DNA of 54,909 bases. Source: Nitriliruptoraceae bacterium. Lineage in GTDB: Bacteria > Actinomycetota > Nitriliruptoria > Nitriliruptorales > Nitriliruptoraceae. Each line of letters begins with the position of its first letter. Position 1 is the stretch's first letter. Below are positions 27,001 to 34,456 of the stretch, one piece after another. The notes under the pieces are model-generated. The model made no database searches. It was not told the DNA's origin and saw nothing but the letters and a program-made list of their open reading frames with translations. Position numbers and translations under genes: made by a program. The stretch is taken from positions 1 through 54,909 of the forward strand of contig PXDB01000091.1 of NCBI GenBank assembly GCA_003565155.1, written 5' to 3'.

Positions 27001-27576
27001 CGGCCACGTGCGGCGCTGGTCATCGATGCCGTGGTCCTGGAGCTCCACGAAGTAGCGCTCCGGGCCGTAGATGTCCTTGAAGTCGCTCAGGGTGCGCTTC
27101 GCGGCGCGCTCATCACCGGCCAGCAGGTGCTGGTTCACCTCGGAGCCGAGGCAGCCCGAGAGCACGATGATGCCGTCGCTGTGGTCGGCGAGGACCTCCA
27201 TGTCGACGCGCGGCTTGTACCAGGTGCCCTCGAGGTAGGCCCGGGTGGAGAGCGACACCAGGTTGCGGTAGCCGACGTCGTCCTGGGCGAGGACGGTCAG
27301 GTGGTAGTAGCGCTGTTTGCCATCCCAGCCACCGAGCCGCTGCTCGTGCCGTGAACCGACGGCCTGGTACAGCTCTGAGCCGAGGATGGGTTTGACGCCT
27401 TCGCGCTGCGCCGCCCGGTAGAAGTCCACCAGCCCGAACAGCACCCCGTGGTCGGTGATCGCCACCGCCGGCTGCCCGTCGGCGTGGACGTGGCGGACCA
27501 GCTCGTCGATCCGCGACGCGCCATCGAGCATCGAGTACTCGGTGTGGACGTGCAGGTGGGCGAAGCTACTGCTCAC
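24022..27576 (-). CDS. dnaE: DNA polymerase III alpha subunit
   Basis: Replicative polymerase, 1184 residues (DnaE1 size). The N-terminal PHP domain starts FAHLHVHTEYSMLDGA and keeps ITDHG, ANDSHY and other metal-site histidines, so it may proofread as in mycobacterial DnaE1. The polymerase core includes GPGRGSAGGSVVAY and PDIDIDFDD (catalytic Asp residues). Further on are HGIHAAAVVIG, LLKMDFLGLRNLTVI and EYGFNKAHTVAYGVVSYQTA. A helix-hairpin-helix and OB fold follow in the C-terminal third. The GTG at 27574-27576 is chosen because the HLHVHTEYS homology starts five codons later and GGGGAG precedes it. Confidence 0.97.
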   Translation of the reverse strand: MSSSFAHLHVHTEYSMLDGASRIDELVRHVHADGQPAVAITDHGVLFGLVDFYRAAQREGVKPILGSELYQAVGSRHEQRLGGWDGKQRYYHLTVLAQDDVGYRNLVSLSTRAYLEGTWYKPRVDMEVLADHSDGIIVLSGCLGSEVNQHLLAGDERAAKRTLSDFKDIYGPERYFVELQDHGIDDQRRTWPLLEKLAGELGLRTVIANDSHYTKAEDAQAHDALLCIQTGSKISDPDRFKFQGEDFFVKTARQMREQFAAYPDALDATLDIAERCDASIEFDLDLLPAFPCPDGMSEAEYLRHKVWEGVRARYGDPVPTAVAERAEYELGVIEQMGFPAYFLIVADLCEYARSQGIRVGPGRGSAGGSVVAYCTDITRVDPIKHGLIFERFLNPARIQMPDIDIDFDDRRRGEMIKYAARRYGDDHVAQIVTFGTIKAKSAIRDAARVLDHPFKVGDELAKMMPPPVQGKEAALSEAYDKSSELRTAREDPSYREVLETAEKLEGLKRQHGIHAAAVVIGAKPLHETVPLLRTENGEIVTQYEMGAAEDIGLLKMDFLGLRNLTVISDAERHIAANRGVEVDLDDPELLGEMDDPETFRMLGTGYTLGVFQLDSTGMQALVRKLKPTRFEDISALLALYRPGPLGMDMHIAFADRKNGLEQAVFDHPDLEPILGETHGVIVYQEQVMRIATDLSGFSMAEADALRKAVGKKKRDLMEAQKDQMISGGVANGYEKAFMVNLWGLIEKFAEYGFNKAHTVAYGVVSYQTAWLKTHYPVEYMAALLTSVKNHKDLKPLYLNECRRMGIPVLPPDVNESGSDFTPRGDEVLFGLSAVRGVGEGIVASIVEARTAEGRFEDFADFCAKVDASVLNKKTLESLILSGAFARMGHSRRGLLAVYETIVDATLTRKKAEAAGQFSLFDGLGGAAAEADDLGLATAPEIPDAEYDKAQMLRFEREMLGLYVSDHPLFGTEKVLEGYTDATCASLREREDGASVVVGGVLTGLTKKFTRKGDTYLVATLEDLTGQVEVVFWPGTYRAAHEVLAEDAVLVVTGRLEVRDEAVKMTANKVAVPDLSEALGAPVVVSFAAEQCTEDAVHRLKDVLANHGGVVPVHLEVVAADGGRRIYRLGDDLRVERRPGLFGELKSAFGPDAVDAEMGDRTYADEREEAPWRRRRQEAELATSR

Positions 27577-27753
27577 GGGCTCCCCTGTGGTCGTTGCCGG
27601 ATGCTGCAGCGGTGGTGACGGGCGACACCACCGCCGGGCACGGGACCGTCCCCGGCGATCGCCGAGGCGGACACGGGTGCGGGTGCACGCTCGGCGCCCG
27701 ACGGACCGGTCGACCGTGGCCGACAGGTGCGACCACGGGCGTGTGACGGGGAA

Positions 27754-27773
27754 GAACCACACGCCTGTGGTTC
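27754..27773. other. Perfect 8-bp hairpin between rluD and dnaE
   Basis: GAACCACA-CGCC-TGTGGTTC is a perfect inverted repeat in the 295-base gap between the rluD stop and the dnaE start. On the - strand it is followed by TTCCCC, only a weak U tract, so it may be a terminator for the traR-lspA-rluD unit or part of the dnaE leader. A TAGGTT hexamer (- strand, 27784-27789) just upstream could be the dnaE -10; then the hairpin would lie at the 5' end of the message. Confidence 0.5.
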
Positions 27774-27871
27774 GCGGTGCCGGAACCTAGCAGGCGGTAC
27801 CGACACCGAGGTGGAGGCCCGCGCGCGTGGGCGGGGTCCGCGCGACCGCGGCCCGGGGTGGCGGGCGCGGG

Positions 27872-28852
27872 TCAGGCGTCCCACGCCGCCACGACCTCCT
27901 CCGGTGCGGGCACCGGGAGCCCGGCGACCTCCAGCGCGGTGCGCAGCTCGTCCGGCAGCGGCTCGTACACCTCGATCCGTTCGCCGGTGACCGGGTGGTC
28001 GACCCCGACCGCGGCCGCGTGCAGGAAGGGCCGGTGCAACCCGATCGCGCGCGACAGCGCCGCGGGTGCACCGTAGGTGCGGTCCCCCAGGATCGGCGTC
28101 CGCAGCGCCGAGAGGTGGACCCGCAGCTGGTGCGTCCGTCCCGTCCCGAGCTGGCACGCAAGGCTGGTCACCTCCCCCGGTTGGCTCGCCCCCCCGGGCC
28201 GGTCGGCGATCTCCGCGGTGGCCAGCGTCCGGTACCGCGTCGTCGCCGGTTTCCCGTCGGCGACCACGGCGAAGCGCGTGCGGTCCTTGGGGTCGCGGCC
28301 GATGGGGGCCTCGATCCGCCCGCGTGCCTCGGGCGGCACCCCGGCCACCACGGCGAGGTAGCGGCGCGTCACCCGCCGCGCGGACAGGGCGGCCGTGAGT
28401 CCGGCGAAGGCCTCGGGGCTGGAGGCCACGAGCAGCAGTCCCGAGGTGTCACGATCGAGGCGGTGCACGATGCCGGGCCGGTGGCCCTCGCTGCCCGGGG
28501 CCAAGGGCACGCCGGCGGCCACCAGCGCGTCCACCAGGGTGCCGTCGGGGTGACCGGCGCCGGGGTGCACCACGAGCCCTGCGGGCTTGGCGACCACGAG
28601 GAGGTGCTCGTCGCGGTAGCGCACCGGCGGGAGCGGTGGGGCCGCCGTCGGCGCGGTGGGCGCAGGCTCCGCCACCTCGACGGCGTCACCGAGGCGCAGC
28701 CGACGGCTCCGGGGCGCCGGCTCGCCACCGACACGGACCTCGCCGGCGTCGATCCGCGCGGCTGCGCGGCTGCGCGGGACCCCGAGCCGGCCCGCGACGA
28801 ACACGTCGAGCCGGCTGCCCTCCTCGTCCGACGTCACCTCGAAACGGTTCAC
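27872..28852 (-). CDS. rluD: 23S rRNA pseudouridine synthase, RluD type
   Basis: A 326-residue RluA-family pseudouridine synthase. The N-terminal S4 RNA-binding domain (residues about 12-60) is followed by the catalytic domain with LLVVAKPAGLVVHPGAGH, PGIVHRLDRDTSGLLLVA (catalytic Asp in HRLDRDTSGLL) and LGTGRTHQLRVHL. Placement after lspA with a 4-base stop/start overlap is the standard bacterial arrangement and favours RluD (23S helix 69) over RluC. Confidence 0.93.
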   Translation of the reverse strand: MNRFEVTSDEEGSRLDVFVAGRLGVPRSRAAARIDAGEVRVGGEPAPRSRRLRLGDAVEVAEPAPTAPTAAPPLPPVRYRDEHLLVVAKPAGLVVHPGAGHPDGTLVDALVAAGVPLAPGSEGHRPGIVHRLDRDTSGLLLVASSPEAFAGLTAALSARRVTRRYLAVVAGVPPEARGRIEAPIGRDPKDRTRFAVVADGKPATTRYRTLATAEIADRPGGASQPGEVTSLACQLGTGRTHQLRVHLSALRTPILGDRTYGAPAALSRAIGLHRPFLHAAAVGVDHPVTGERIEVYEPLPDELRTALEVAGLPVPAPEEVVAAWDA

Positions 28853-29619
28853 GACCGGGGATCCTCGTCGGGGTGGTCGGGGCCGTCGGGGCGGTCGGGG
28901 CCGTCGGGATCGTCAGGGCCGTCGGGGCCGTCAGGGTCGCCAGGGCCGTCGGGGCCGTCGGGGTCATCGGGCGCCGGCTCCCCACCGGCAGCATCCTCGG
29001 TCCGATCGCCGCCCGGCGGGGGCTCATCGCTGCCGTCCTCCTGTGCGACCGACGGGGTGACCTCCAGCGCCGCGGACAGGCGCTCCTCCCGCCACAGGGC
29101 CAGCACCAGGAACGCGAACCCGACGGTGATGGCGCTGTCGGCCACGTTGAAGCGCGGGAAGGTGCCCCAGGCGACGAAGTCCACGACGAAGCCGCTCCCG
29201 AAGACCTCGCCACCGGGCCGGAACAGGCGATCGAGGACGTTGCCGACCGCTCCCGACAACAGCATGCCGAAGGCCGTGGCGGACAGCGCGGTGGGAGCCC
29301 GGGGCAGGATCCGGCCCACCAGCGCCAGCACGCCGACGGTGACCAGGAGGAACACCCAGTGCGGCAACGGGAGCCCGAAGGCACCCCCCGGGTTGTAGAT
29401 CAACTGCCAACCGATGTGGTCGCCGAGCCAGGGCACGAACACGCCGGGGGTGAGCAGCGCCTCCGCCAACTCCTTGGTGGCCTGGTCGAGGACCACGAGG
29501 CCGGCCGCGACGCTCACCCCGATCGCCGTGGCGTGCGGGTGCGGTGGCAAGGCGGCCGTGGTGGCGTCCGAGCCACCCGGACCGGATGGCTCCGGCGGCG
29601 GGGTGGAGTCCTCGGTCAC
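28849..29619 (-). CDS. lspA: Lipoprotein signal peptidase with acidic repeat tail
   Basis: Signal peptidase II, cleaving prolipoproteins in the membrane. Residues about 30-185 form the four-helix core: VVLDQATKELAEALL, IYNPGGAFGLPL, GAVGNVLDRLF and FVVDFVAWGTFPRFNVADS, with both catalytic aspartates (GNVLDR and NVADS). The total is 256 residues, about 70-90 more than typical. The tail is hydrophilic and ends in a run of D-G-P-type triplets coded by a 9-bp DNA repeat. The GTG start is 4 nt after the traR-like stop. The tail probably lies in the cytoplasm and may be disordered. Confidence 0.94.
   Translation of the reverse strand: MTEDSTPPPEPSGPGGSDATTAALPPHPHATAIGVSVAAGLVVLDQATKELAEALLTPGVFVPWLGDHIGWQLIYNPGGAFGLPLPHWVFLLVTVGVLALVGRILPRAPTALSATAFGMLLSGAVGNVLDRLFRPGGEVFGSGFVVDFVAWGTFPRFNVADSAITVGFAFLVLALWREERLSAALEVTPSVAQEDGSDEPPPGGDRTEDAAGGEPAPDDPDGPDGPGDPDGPDGPDDPDGPDRPDGPDHPDEDPRS
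28868..28975. repeat. 9-bp minisatellite in the lspA 3' end, about 12 units
   Basis: Imperfect copies of tcggggccg run for about 108 bases and encode the D-G-P repeat of the LspA tail. The period of nine keeps the reading frame, so slippage would change tail length without breaking the gene. Confidence 0.85.
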
Positions 29620-29623
29620 CGGC

Positions 29624-29998
29624 TCAGCGACCCGTCTCCTCGCGACGCTTGCACTCCAGACACATCGTCGTGTACGGGATCGCCTCGAGCCGCTCCGGCT
29701 CGATCATCTCACCGCAGCGTTCGCACACACCGTAGGTCCCGGCCTCGATGCGTCGAAGGGCGTCGTCGATCTCGGTCAGCAACCGGCGGGCGTGGTTCGA
29801 CAGCGACTGGGCGGTCTCCCGCTCGAAGCTGGCCGACCCCGCGTCAGCGGGATCGTCGTCGAAGCCGCCCTCGCGCCAGTTGTTGACGTCCGCCTCGGCG
29901 TCCAGTTCGCGCACCTGCGCCAGCAGTTGGGCACGCTCCGCCTCGAGCTCCTCGCGACGGACGCGGAGCTGCTTCTGGGTGAGGGGTCGGCCTGCCAT
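29624..29998 (-). CDS. TraR/DksA-type zinc-finger protein
   Basis: A 124-residue protein: a helical hairpin region (residues 8-75) and a C4 zinc finger, YGVCERCGEMI with TTMCLECKRREE. This is the DksA/TraR family architecture, whose members bind the RNA polymerase secondary channel. The coiled-coil tip lacks an obvious DxxDxA motif, so ppGpp co-regulation cannot be assumed. No ribosome binding site precedes the ATG. A TACCTT (30008-30013, - strand) with GGGACA 16 bases further upstream could give a transcript only a few bases before the ATG. It leads lspA and rluD. Confidence 0.87.
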   Translation of the reverse strand: MAGRPLTQKQLRVRREELEAERAQLLAQVRELDAEADVNNWREGGFDDDPADAGSASFERETAQSLSNHARRLLTEIDDALRRIEAGTYGVCERCGEMIEPERLEAIPYTTMCLECKRREETGR

Positions 29999-30169
29999 GG
30001 GCGCGGGAAGGTAGCAGACACGACCCGGCTGTCCCGCGACCCGACCGACACGCCACGACGCCTGCGACCACGTAGACTCCGGCCAGCCGCCGCACCCTGT
30101 GCGACGGCGTCAACGCGACGACGAGGACGCGGCGCCACGGAGCGCCCCACGACGAGCGAGCCGGGACGG

Positions 30170-30514
30170 TGGGAGCCGGCGGTGGGGTCCGTGACGTCAT
30201 CACCTCCGAGCGGCCACGACGAGACCGCGGAACGGCCTTGGCAGCCCGCGGGCGTAGGCGTGAACGGCTCCGCACGACACGCGGGCCCACGGTCGTTCCC
30301 GGTGCCAGACGGCACCACGCCCACCCGGCCCCCGCCGGGAGGACGCACGGGAGGGTCCGTGCGGCAGCAACGATGAGCGGGTCACACCCTCCAGCGGTGG
30401 TGGCCAACGAGGGTGGTACCGCGGTCCCGGCGCGACAGCGACGTCCGGTGATCGTCCCTCGGGAGCGTGCACACGCCGTCCCGGGTGGACGGCACCGATC
30501 CGAGGACCGCCACG
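30170..30514 (+). promoter_or_regulatory. T-box riboswitch of ileS, translational type
   Basis: The T-box core AGGGTGGTACCGCG is present exactly at 30410-30423. Between 30016 and 30410 the only isoleucine codon triplet is ATC at 30199-30201, followed by the expected A, making it the candidate specifier; the exact stem I fold was not resolved. Hairpins at 30301-30316, 30324-30339 and 30345-30362 lie between. GCGGTCC (30421-30427) can pair perfectly with GGACCGC (30504-30510), which overlaps the ileS Shine-Dalgarno GAGGA (30502-30506). Uncharged tRNA-Ile binding should free the site. A 7-bp hairpin (30475-30493) sits inside this loop. No U-rich terminator is seen, fitting the translational T-boxes described in Actinobacteria. 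Confidence 0.92.
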
Positions 30515-33500
30515 ATGGCCGACCAGACCCCCACCTCGACGTCCGCACCAGCGGCCCCTGCGCCGTCCGACCCGGCGTCCGCCGGTGCACCGATGTCGGC
30601 GACCCCTCCGCCGCGCGCCCAGGACGGGGACCGGCAACGCACCTGGCCCGAGGTCGCACCGCGCCCCGACCTGCCGTCGCTCGAGGCCCAGGTGCTGGCC
30701 CTGTGGCGGGAACAGGACGTGTTCGCCCGCAGCCTCGCCCAGCGCGAAGGGGCGCCGGACTGGTCCTTCTACGAGGGCCCGCCCACCGCCAACGGCCATC
30801 CGGGCACCCACCACGTCGAGGCGCGGGTGTTCAAGGACATCTTCCCCCGCTACCGCACGATGAAGGGCCTGTCGGTCCGCCGCAAGGGTGGGTGGGACTG
30901 CCATGGCCTCCCCGTCGAGCTCGAGGTGGAGCGCGAGCTCGGACTGGACTCCAAGGCCGACATCGAGGCCTACGGCATCGAGGCCTTCAACGCCCAGTGC
31001 CGTGAGTCGGTGCTGCGCTACGTCGGCGCCTTCGAGGAGCTGACGGAGCGCATCGGGTTCTGGATCGACACCGACGACGCCTACCGCACCATGGACGCCA
31101 CCTACGTGGACAGCCTGTGGTGGGCGCTCAAGGCGCTGTGGGAGCGGGACCTGATCTTCCAGGACCACCGCGTCGCCCCCTACTGCGGGCGTTGCGGCAC
31201 CGCGCTGTCCGACGCCGAGGTGTCCCAGGGCTACCAGGAGGTGGACGACCCTTCCGTCTACGTCCGCTTCCCCGTCACCGACGGCCCGCTCGCCGAGGAG
31301 GGTGCGTCCCTGGTGGTGTGGACCACCACGCCGTGGACCCTGCCCTCCAACACCGCCTGCGCCGTCGGTGCCGACATCGTCTACGAGCTGGTGCGCACCT
31401 CCGCCTTCGGGGTCGACGACGAGCTGCTCATCCTGGCGAGCGAGCGCCGCGAGGCCGTGCTCGGCGAGGACGCCGAGGTGGTGCGCACCGTGACGGCCGA
31501 GGAGCTGGTCGGCACCCACTACGCGCGCCCCTTCGACTTCGTGCCCCTCCCAGAGGACGCCGACACCCACCTGCTGGTCACCGCCGACTTCGTCACCACC
31601 GCCGACGGCTCCGGCATCGTCCACCTCGCCCCGGCCTTCGGGGCCGACGACATGGCGGTGGGCCGCGCCCACGGCTGGCCGGTGCTCAACCCCGTGGACG
31701 CCACCGGCAGCTTCACGCTGGGGCCCTGGGAGGGGACCTTCGTCAAGGACGCCGACGAGTGGCTGACCGAGAACCTCGACCAGCGCGGCCTGCTCCTGCG
31801 GGCGCTCACCTACACCCACACCTACCCCTTCTGCTGGCGGTGCAAGCGGCCGCTGATCTACTGGGCCAAGCCCTCCTGGTACATCCGCACCACCGCCAAG
31901 CGCGACCAGCTGCTCGAGAACAACGCGGGCATCGACTGGCACCCGGAGCACATCCGGGACGGACGCTTCGGCCGGTGGCTGGAGAACAACGTCGACTGGG
32001 CCCTGTCCCGCGACCGCTACTGGGGCACCCCGCTGCCCTTCTGGCGCTGCGACGACTGCGACCACGTCGAGGTGGTGGACAGCCGCGCGGAGCTCGGCGC
32101 CAAGGCCGGCCGGGATCTCACCGAACTGGACCCCCACCGCCCCTACGTGGACGAGATCACCCTGCCGTGCCCCGCGTGCGGCGGTGCGGCCCACCGGGTG
32201 CCGGAGGTCGCCGACGCCTGGTTCGACTCCGGCGGCATGCCCTTCGCGCAGTGGGGCTACCCCCACCAGGGCCACGAGGAGTTCGCCCGCCACTACCCGG
32301 CTGACTACATCTGCGAGGCGATCGACCAGACACGGGGATGGTTCTACTCGCTGCTGGCGGAGTCGACCCTGCTGTTCGGTGACAGCTCGTACCGCACCTG
32401 CGCCTGCCTCGGCCACATCGTGGACGAGGACGGGCGCAAGATGTCGAAGTCGGCGGGCAACGTGCTCGACCCCTGGGAGCTGATCGACGCCCACGGTGCG
32501 GACGCCATCCGCTGGCTGATGTTCGCCGAAGGCAACCCCTGGGTGAACCGGCGGGTGAGCCACAACCTGCTGGAGGACGTGGTCCGCCGCTTCCTGCTGA
32601 CGCTGTGGAACACCCACGTGTTCTTCACCACCTACGCCGACATCGACGGTTTCGACCTCGACGCCCCCGCACCCGCGGTGACGGACCGGCCCGCCATCGA
32701 CCGGTGGGTGCTGGCGGAGCTCGCTGAGCTGATCGACACCGTCGACGCCGCGCTGGACCGCTACGACGTCTCCACCTCGACCCGTGCCCTGGAGCGGTTC
32801 GTGGAGGACCTGTCCAACTGGTACGTGCGGCGCAACCGGCGGCGGTTCTGGAAGTCGGTGTCCGACGACCCGGCCGACAAGGCGGCCGCATACCACACCC
32901 TGCACACCTGCCTGTCCACGCTCTCGCAGCTGCTGGCGCCCTTCATCCCCTTCCTCGCCGAGCGGCTGTGGCAGGACCTCGAGGTGGCACCGGCCCGGGC
33001 GGCGGACCGGGAACCCACCCACGACTCCGTGCACCTCACCGACTTCCCCGTGGCGGACCCCGCCTGGCGGGACGAGGCCCTGCGCCACGCGATGGCGACC
33101 ACCCGACGGGTGGTGGAGCTCGGCCGGCAGGCCCGCAACGACAGCGCCGTGAGGATCCGCCAGCCCCTGGCCCGGGCGCTGGTCAGCGTGCCCGAGGGCG
33201 AACGCGCAGGGCTCGCCAGCCTGGCGCTTGAGATCGCCGAGGAGCTCAACGTCCACGAGATCGAGCTGGCCGACGGCACCGGCGAGCTCGTGGAGCGCAG
33301 CTGCAAGCCGAACTTCCGGGCGCTCGGGCCGGTGTTCCAGCAGCGCGCGCCGGAGGTCGCCGGTGCGATCTCCGCCCTGGACGCTGACCAGGCCGCCGAG
33401 CTGGCGGACGCGCTGCGCGGCGGGTCGGCGCAGCTGACCGTGGGCGATGACGAGGTGACGATCACCCGTGAGATGGTCGAGGTGATCGAGCGACCCCGCA

Positions 33501-33832
33501 CCGGCTGGGCCGTGGCACGGGATGCCACGTCCTCCTTCGCCCTCGACACCGCGCTCACCCGCGAGCTGGAGGTGGAGGGCGCGGCCCGCGAGCTGGTGCG
33601 GGCGATCAACGACCTGCGCAAGGCCGCGGGGCTGGAGCTGGCCGACCGGATCGAGCTGGTGATCGCCGTCGACCCGCCGGAGCTCGACGAGGAGCTGGCG
33701 GCGGGCGGCCACTACGACGCCGTGGCCCGGGACGTGCTGGCCACGGCGGTGCACCGCCAACCCGTGGCGGACGGCACCCCCATCGACCTCGGCGAGCTGG
33801 GGTCCGCGCTGGTGGCGATCCGCGCGTGCTAG
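30515..33832 (+). CDS. ileS: Isoleucyl-tRNA synthetase
   Basis: Charges tRNA-Ile. The 1105 residues include the class I HIGH-like motif GPPTANGHPGTHH, the editing domain (WTTTPWTLPSNTACAVG), DWALSRDRYWGTPLPFW and the KMSKS loop DGRKMSKSAGNVLDPWE. Length and the GWDCHGLPVELEVE region suit the larger, eukaryote-like IleRS type common in Actinobacteria, some of which resist mupirocin; that is inference. The ATG at 30515 is chosen because GAGGA lies 8 nt before it and is the target of the T-box helix. The stop TAG overlaps the next gene by 7 bases. Confidence 0.96.
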   Translation: MADQTPTSTSAPAAPAPSDPASAGAPMSATPPPRAQDGDRQRTWPEVAPRPDLPSLEAQVLALWREQDVFARSLAQREGAPDWSFYEGPPTANGHPGTHHVEARVFKDIFPRYRTMKGLSVRRKGGWDCHGLPVELEVERELGLDSKADIEAYGIEAFNAQCRESVLRYVGAFEELTERIGFWIDTDDAYRTMDATYVDSLWWALKALWERDLIFQDHRVAPYCGRCGTALSDAEVSQGYQEVDDPSVYVRFPVTDGPLAEEGASLVVWTTTPWTLPSNTACAVGADIVYELVRTSAFGVDDELLILASERREAVLGEDAEVVRTVTAEELVGTHYARPFDFVPLPEDADTHLLVTADFVTTADGSGIVHLAPAFGADDMAVGRAHGWPVLNPVDATGSFTLGPWEGTFVKDADEWLTENLDQRGLLLRALTYTHTYPFCWRCKRPLIYWAKPSWYIRTTAKRDQLLENNAGIDWHPEHIRDGRFGRWLENNVDWALSRDRYWGTPLPFWRCDDCDHVEVVDSRAELGAKAGRDLTELDPHRPYVDEITLPCPACGGAAHRVPEVADAWFDSGGMPFAQWGYPHQGHEEFARHYPADYICEAIDQTRGWFYSLLAESTLLFGDSSYRTCACLGHIVDEDGRKMSKSAGNVLDPWELIDAHGADAIRWLMFAEGNPWVNRRVSHNLLEDVVRRFLLTLWNTHVFFTTYADIDGFDLDAPAPAVTDRPAIDRWVLAELAELIDTVDAALDRYDVSTSTRALERFVEDLSNWYVRRNRRRFWKSVSDDPADKAAAYHTLHTCLSTLSQLLAPFIPFLAERLWQDLEVAPARAADREPTHDSVHLTDFPVADPAWRDEALRHAMATTRRVVELGRQARNDSAVRIRQPLARALVSVPEGERAGLASLALEIAEELNVHEIELADGTGELVERSCKPNFRALGPVFQQRAPEVAGAISALDADQAAELADALRGGSAQLTVGDDEVTITREMVEVIERPRTGWAVARDATSSFALDTALTRELEVEGAARELVRAINDLRKAAGLELADRIELVIAVDPPELDEELAAGGHYDAVARDVLATAVHRQPVADGTPIDLGELGSALVAIRAC

Positions 33833-34431
33833 CCCGCATCGGCGCCGCGCTGTTCTGGTCGACGCTGGCGGCCGGGGTCGTCGGCGTCGCCCGGCAGCGT
33901 CGTGAGGCCGTGGCCGTGCGCCGCGGGGAGCTCACCCGCGCTGCAGCCGCGGCGGACATCCCCGTGGCACGGCCGCAGCCGGCCTGGGCGCAGCGCCTCG
34001 GCCGCTGGGTCCCCGGTCGGCCGCGCACGGCGCTGGGCCGCGGCCTGGCATGGGTGTGGTCCGCACCGCTGACCGCCGCGGGTCTCGTCCTGACAGCCCT
34101 CTCCGGGGCGCGGCCCCGATGGGAGCCGGAGCTCGGCTGCTTCGTGGTGCGTGGTGCGGGTGGTCCGTCCCGTGTGGCGCTGCGTGCCGTGGGCGCCCAC
34201 GCCAACACGGTGGGGCTGATCGTGCTCAGTCGGCGTGACGATCCCGACCCGGTGCTGCTGGCGCACGAGGCGGTGCACGTGCGCCAGTCGGAACGCCTCG
34301 GGCCGCTGCTGCTGCCGGTGTACGTGTGGCTCGCGGCCCGGTTCGGGTACCGCGACCATCCGCTGGAGCGGGGCGCCCGCCTCGGCGCTGCGGCCTACCG
34401 CCGGCAGCGGCAGGCGCAGGAGCCGCAGTAG
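33826..34431 (+). CDS. Membrane protein with HEAVH (HExxH) motif, unknown function
   Basis: A 201-residue protein starting with GTG inside the end of ileS. Hydrophobic segments at about residues 5-22 and 75-92 suggest one or two membrane passes. The C-terminal half has VLLAHEAVHVRQSERLGP, then LPVYVWLAARFGYRDHPLERGA. HEAVH is an HExxH zinc-metalloprotease-like signature, and the later E/R-rich segment could carry a third ligand. Small proteins with this HExxH-VRQ-ExxGP layout are known but uncharacterised; protease activity is unproven. Coupling to ileS is suggested by the overlap. Confidence 0.72.
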   Translation: MLARIGAALFWSTLAAGVVGVARQRREAVAVRRGELTRAAAAADIPVARPQPAWAQRLGRWVPGRPRTALGRGLAWVWSAPLTAAGLVLTALSGARPRWEPELGCFVVRGAGGPSRVALRAVGAHANTVGLIVLSRRDDPDPVLLAHEAVHVRQSERLGPLLLPVYVWLAARFGYRDHPLERGARLGAAAYRRQRQAQEPQ

Positions 34432-34456
34432 GAGGGGCGCACCCCGGCGGCCGGCA

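Noticed and set aside
24013..27354. 1113-residue + strand ORF opposite dnaE
   Set aside because: It is the antisense shadow of dnaE; sequence is low-complexity G/V/E/H-rich with no domain. The same applies to ORFs opposite ileS (30200-33760) and helD (3016-4740).
30467..30469. Upstream GTG as ileS start
   Set aside because: It lies inside the T-box leader hairpins and lacks a ribosome binding site; ATG 30515 has one.
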